Positions 59,222 through 64,000 of a stretch of DNA of 64,000 bases are shown piece by piece (positions within the stretch are counted from its first letter, which is position 1; each line of letters starts with the position of its first letter). A model generated the notes under the pieces. That model was not told where the DNA came from, made no database searches, and was given only the letters and a program-made list of their open reading frames with translations. Source of the DNA: Streptomyces sp. R28 (GTDB taxonomy: Bacteria; Actinomycetota; Actinomycetes; Streptomycetales; Streptomycetaceae); contig NZ_CP163439.1 of NCBI RefSeq assembly GCF_041052385.1, forward strand, positions 682,001-746,000. Direction: 5' to 3'. The position numbers were made by a program, and so were the translations under genes.

Positions 59222-60344
59222 GTGCCTGCCCGCTCGTCTTCGCCCGTCCTTACCGTCCTGACCGAACTGGGTCCGCTCGACGAGCGCGGCATCGGGCGTC
59301 TGCGCGCACATCTCGAGCGCGTCCCTGCCCCGCGCTCGCGCCGCGGGCCGTTGGTATCCCCTGGTCAGCGTGCTGTTGACCTGCCCGTGCGCGGTGGTCT
59401 CCGCCGCGCGGACCATCGAGGAGTTCGCCGAGTGGGGCCAGCGCGCCGCCGTCGGCCTGCTGGCACGGATGGGGGTGCGCCGCCACCTGCCCGGCCGATA
59501 CCGTGCCCCCTCTCACCCCACCCTCACCCGGATCCTGGGCGCCGTCGACGGCCCCGCCCTGGACACAGCCGTGGGCCCCTACCTCCTGGCCGAACACGAC
59601 CGCGGCGACGTGCAGGCCGCGGCCGCGCCCGGGCGGGCGGGCGATCGCGGTGGATGGGCAAGGCGCTGGCCGGCTCCGCGCACCTGGTCCAGCGCCACCG
59701 GCACCTGCTGTCGACCGTCAGCCATGCCCCTGCCCGATCCCCCTCGCCCAGCGGGAGGTCGAGCCGCTCGGGGGGGCCAAGACGAACGAGACGGCCGCAT
59801 TCCGCCCGCTGCTTGAGTCGCTGGACCTGGCCGGGGCCGTGATCGCCTTCGATGCGATGCACAGCGTCCAGGTCCAGGTCCGCCGGCTGGTACAGGACAA
59901 GGACGCCCACTACCTCGCGGTCATCAAGGGCAACCAGCCGTGGGACGAGGTGCCCATCGCCCACACCGCCTCGCAGTCCGGACACGGCCGACGGGAATCC
60001 CGCTCGCTCAGGACGCTCACCCTCGCCGCGTCCACGGGCGGGCCGGCCTCCCCTACGGCCGACAGGCGCTGCGGGTGCACCGCCGCCGCCAGGAGACCGG
60101 GCGCAAACAGGGGTAAAATTCCAGCCCCCATGTGAGGAACCGGACCTTCGCCGAGGACGCCTCCACCGTCCACACCGGCGCCGCACCACGGGCCATGGCA
60201 TCGCTTCGGAACCTGGCGATCGGACGCCTGCGACTGCTCGGCGCGACGAACACCGCCAAGACCACCCGGGCGATCCGGGACCTACCCGAACACGCCGGAT
60301 GGATCATGGGCTTCACCGACAGCCCGCACCCTTCGGGAACTTGA
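59222..60344 (+). pseudogene. ISAs1-type transposase, broken by frameshifts
   Basis: Pieces of an ISAs1-family DDE transposase lie in different frames: N-terminal TVLTELGPLDERGIGRLRAH, TIEEFAEWGQRA, ILGAVDGPALDTA; IAVDGKALAGSAHL region; LAGAVIAFDAMHSV, HYLAVIKGNQPW, HTASQSGHGRRESRSL; and C-terminal [45 protein letters not shown]. Several shifts and missing segments mean it cannot be active. It marks a past insertion. Confidence 0.85.
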
Positions 60345-60366
60345 AGCCGCCCTGGTCCCGGACCCG
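60336..60366. repeat. 31-bp inverted repeat, right copy
   Basis: Begins GGAACTTGAAGCCGCCCTGG. Overlaps the end of the transposase remnant and repeats 58117-58147 in reverse orientation with one mismatch. Confidence 0.8.
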
Positions 60367-62845
<2,479 letters not shown>

Positions 62846-62855
62846 ACCGACTGAA

Positions 62856-62873
62856 CCCGACGCCCCGGTCGGG
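62856..62873 (+). terminator. Hairpin after katG
   Basis: CCCGAC / GTCGGG with a 6-nt loop, 10 nt past the katG stop. Confidence 0.55.
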
Positions 62874-63193
62874 CGCCACTCGGACCACAGCAGCTCTGCG
62901 GCACCGCGCACACGGCCGAACGGGCCGTCTGTCAGAAGTCCACGAGGTGGAAGCCTTTCTCATAGGCCGGCGCGGGGTGCCGGGTGCGCGGTATCCGAAC
63001 TTGATCGAAGAGGAGATCGTTCGTCGCCCCGCCGGCGGCCGTGCACCCTTCCGTTAGTGGATATCAGGGCGTCGATCCGCAGTCGCCCGCCACCTCGCCC
63101 GGGCCCTCGCCGATCTCCTCCGTCACAGGCGCGGACACCTGCTGCAGGAGGCTTCCCCAGGCGTTGCCGGCGTCCGATTGCCCGGTGGCCCGG
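62874..63193. other. 320-bp region with no recognisable gene
   Basis: Only short frames without family resemblance. Nothing notable seen. Confidence 0.4.
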
Positions 63194-63673
63194 TCAGTCC
63201 ACCGGGTGGCCGGGCGAGATCGTACGGGCGTCGTCGAGGCGCAGCAGCGCCCCGCGGTACCCCTTGCGCTCGCCCCACTCGACCGGGTCGAGAACGAAGC
63301 CGATGTGGTCACCGCCGCCGACGCGCGTGACGATCCGGCCGACGAACCACGCCGGCGCGTCCTGAAGGACGACGGCCCCGCCGTGCCCCTCCCGCCAGGG
63401 AACGTACCGGAACTTGTCCTCCTGGTCGCCGGTGTGGCCGCCGAACAACTCGGCCAGGGCATGCTGTTCGCGGGCGAGCAGGTGCACGGCCAGGACCTGC
63501 GCGGACCGTGCGACTCGGAAGGTGTGGTTGACCTCCGAGAGCCACACCACGAACCGCACCGGCCTGATGGAGCACTGGGAGGCGAACCCGACCAGGCAGC
63601 CGGCCCGTTCGCCGCCCACCGCGGCCGTGACCACACACATGTCGGGGTTCAGCAGTCCGATGAACTCGTCCAT
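63194..63673 (-). CDS. Flavin reductase-like (FMN-binding split barrel) protein
   Basis: 159 residues from ATG 63673 (MDEFIGLLNPDMCVVTAAVGGERAGCLVGFASQCSIRP), then FVVWLSEVNHTFRVARSAQVLAVHLLAREQHALAELFGG, the flavin reductase core, and ending with GYRGALLRLDDARTISPGHPVD. The DMCVVTA...AGCLVGF and HTFRVARSA motifs fit FMN-binding reductase-like proteins. The frame extends upstream through a heptamer repeat whose translation is low-complexity, so I reject that extension. Substrate not known. Confidence 0.83.
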   Translation of the reverse strand: MDEFIGLLNPDMCVVTAAVGGERAGCLVGFASQCSIRPVRFVVWLSEVNHTFRVARSAQVLAVHLLAREQHALAELFGGHTGDQEDKFRYVPWREGHGGAVVLQDAPAWFVGRIVTRVGGGDHIGFVLDPVEWGERKGYRGALLRLDDARTISPGHPVD

Positions 63674-63692
63674 GCTCCAGCCGCTCCCGTCA

Positions 63693-63748
63693 CCCGTGCC
63701 CCGTGCCCCGTGACCCGTGACCTGTGATCTGTGATCTGTGATCTGTGC
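63693..63748. repeat. Eight-unit heptamer tandem repeat
   Basis: Units step from CCCGTGC (x2) to CCCGTGA (x2), CCTGTGA, TCTGTGA (x2), TCTGTGC. It lies about 20-75 bp upstream of the flavin reductase start and may cover its promoter or leader. Confidence 0.85.
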
Positions 63749-63835
63749 TTCCACTTCTCGGCATCACCTCACCACGGAGCTCGGGGCCGTGACCACCACG
63801 GTGATCCTCGGACCGCTCGCTCGGCCCACCGAGCT

Positions 63836-64000
63836 CTACGGGCCGACCGGGTCGCGCTCCTGCGCGCTGGAGCACCTCAGCGCGAGGGCAGCGATGTCGT
63901 CGTCGAGCCTTCCGCCGCTGTGCTGGAGCAGATCCCGATGCAGCCGGTCGAGCAGCTCGCGAGGGTGTTCCAGGCCCTGCTGCTGCATCCAGTCCGACAG
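63836..64000 (-). CDS. SpoIIE-type protein phosphatase, C-terminal end only
   Basis: 54 codons visible, ending with TAG (63838-63836). The translation PRELLDRLHRDLLQHSGG followed by RLDDDIAALALR is the typical end of a SpoIIE/PP2C domain (DD is a metal-binding pair). The rest lies beyond the window. Confidence 0.75.
   Translation of the reverse strand: MSDWMQQQGLEHPRELLDRLHRDLLQHSGGRLDDDIAALALRCSSAQERDPVGP

Noticed and set aside
63674..63754. N-terminal extension of the flavin reductase-like protein
   Set aside because: It translates the heptamer repeat (ITDHRSQVTGHG) and no homologue would carry it; the ATG at 63673 gives the normal length.

Overview
The window is very GC-rich, with GTG starts, ATGA/GTGA-coupled genes and typical actinomycete families (SpoIIE-type phosphatases, PucR, SCO6745 family, F420-type LLM protein). 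All of this points to Streptomyces or a close relative.

Region 1 (1-3.3 kb) is decayed. A C-terminal piece of a LysR regulator abuts the C-terminal half of a sugar ABC permease. These are followed by a frameshifted second permease and a GH42 beta-galactosidase with two internal deletions. A methyltransferase follows at 3.35-4.18 kb.

Region 2 (4.2-35.9 kb) is a lipopeptide NRPS cluster in two divergent blocks around a short, AT-richer promoter region (28367-28504). The leftward block encodes a fatty acyl-AMP ligase, two long acyl-CoA dehydrogenases, a free ACP, a 5301-residue NRPS, an MbtH protein, an AsnO-like asparagine hydroxylase (frameshifted near its N-terminus) and an EctB-like diaminobutyrate aminotransferase. 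The rightward block encodes a DrrAB-type ABC exporter, an F420-type LLM oxidoreductase, a type II thioesterase, an SDR and a free-standing A-PCP protein. The NRPS reads C-A-PCP-E / C-PCP / C-A-PCP / C-A-PCP / C-A-PCP-TE. Module 2 has no adenylation domain, and the free A-PCP carries a threonine-type code, so threonine is probably loaded in trans. The predicted product is an N-acylated pentapeptide, roughly acyl-D-X1-Thr-X3-(OH)Asn-(OH)Asn, with a fatty acid desaturated on the ACP as in ramoplanin and enduracidin. X1 and X3 have unusual DVWH-type codes, and one of them may be 2,4-diaminobutyrate. I do not recognise the compound.

Region 3 (36-48 kb) holds a DUF485/sodium-solute symporter pair, a PAS-GAF-SpoIIE-HATPase phosphatase, a complete branched-chain-amino-acid-type ABC transporter (SBP, LivM, LivH, LivF, LivG), and a divergent PucR-TetR pair with an 18-bp palindrome between.

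Region 4 (48-57.6 kb) is a fatty-acid or acyl-CoA catabolic island: two SDRs, an ACAD10/11-like dehydrogenase, a TetR regulator, an AMP-ligase, a HAD protein, a thiolase, an epoxide-hydrolase-like protein and an SCO6745 family protein. Two of its promoters share the same TTGAA-N12-TTCAA operator architecture, and a weaker copy lies at the tetR start.

Region 5 (57.6-64 kb) contains a RibD/DHFR-like gene and a broken ISAs1-type transposase flanked by a 31-bp inverted repeat, then katG, a flavin reductase-like gene preceded by a heptamer repeat, and the C-terminal end of another SpoIIE-type phosphatase.
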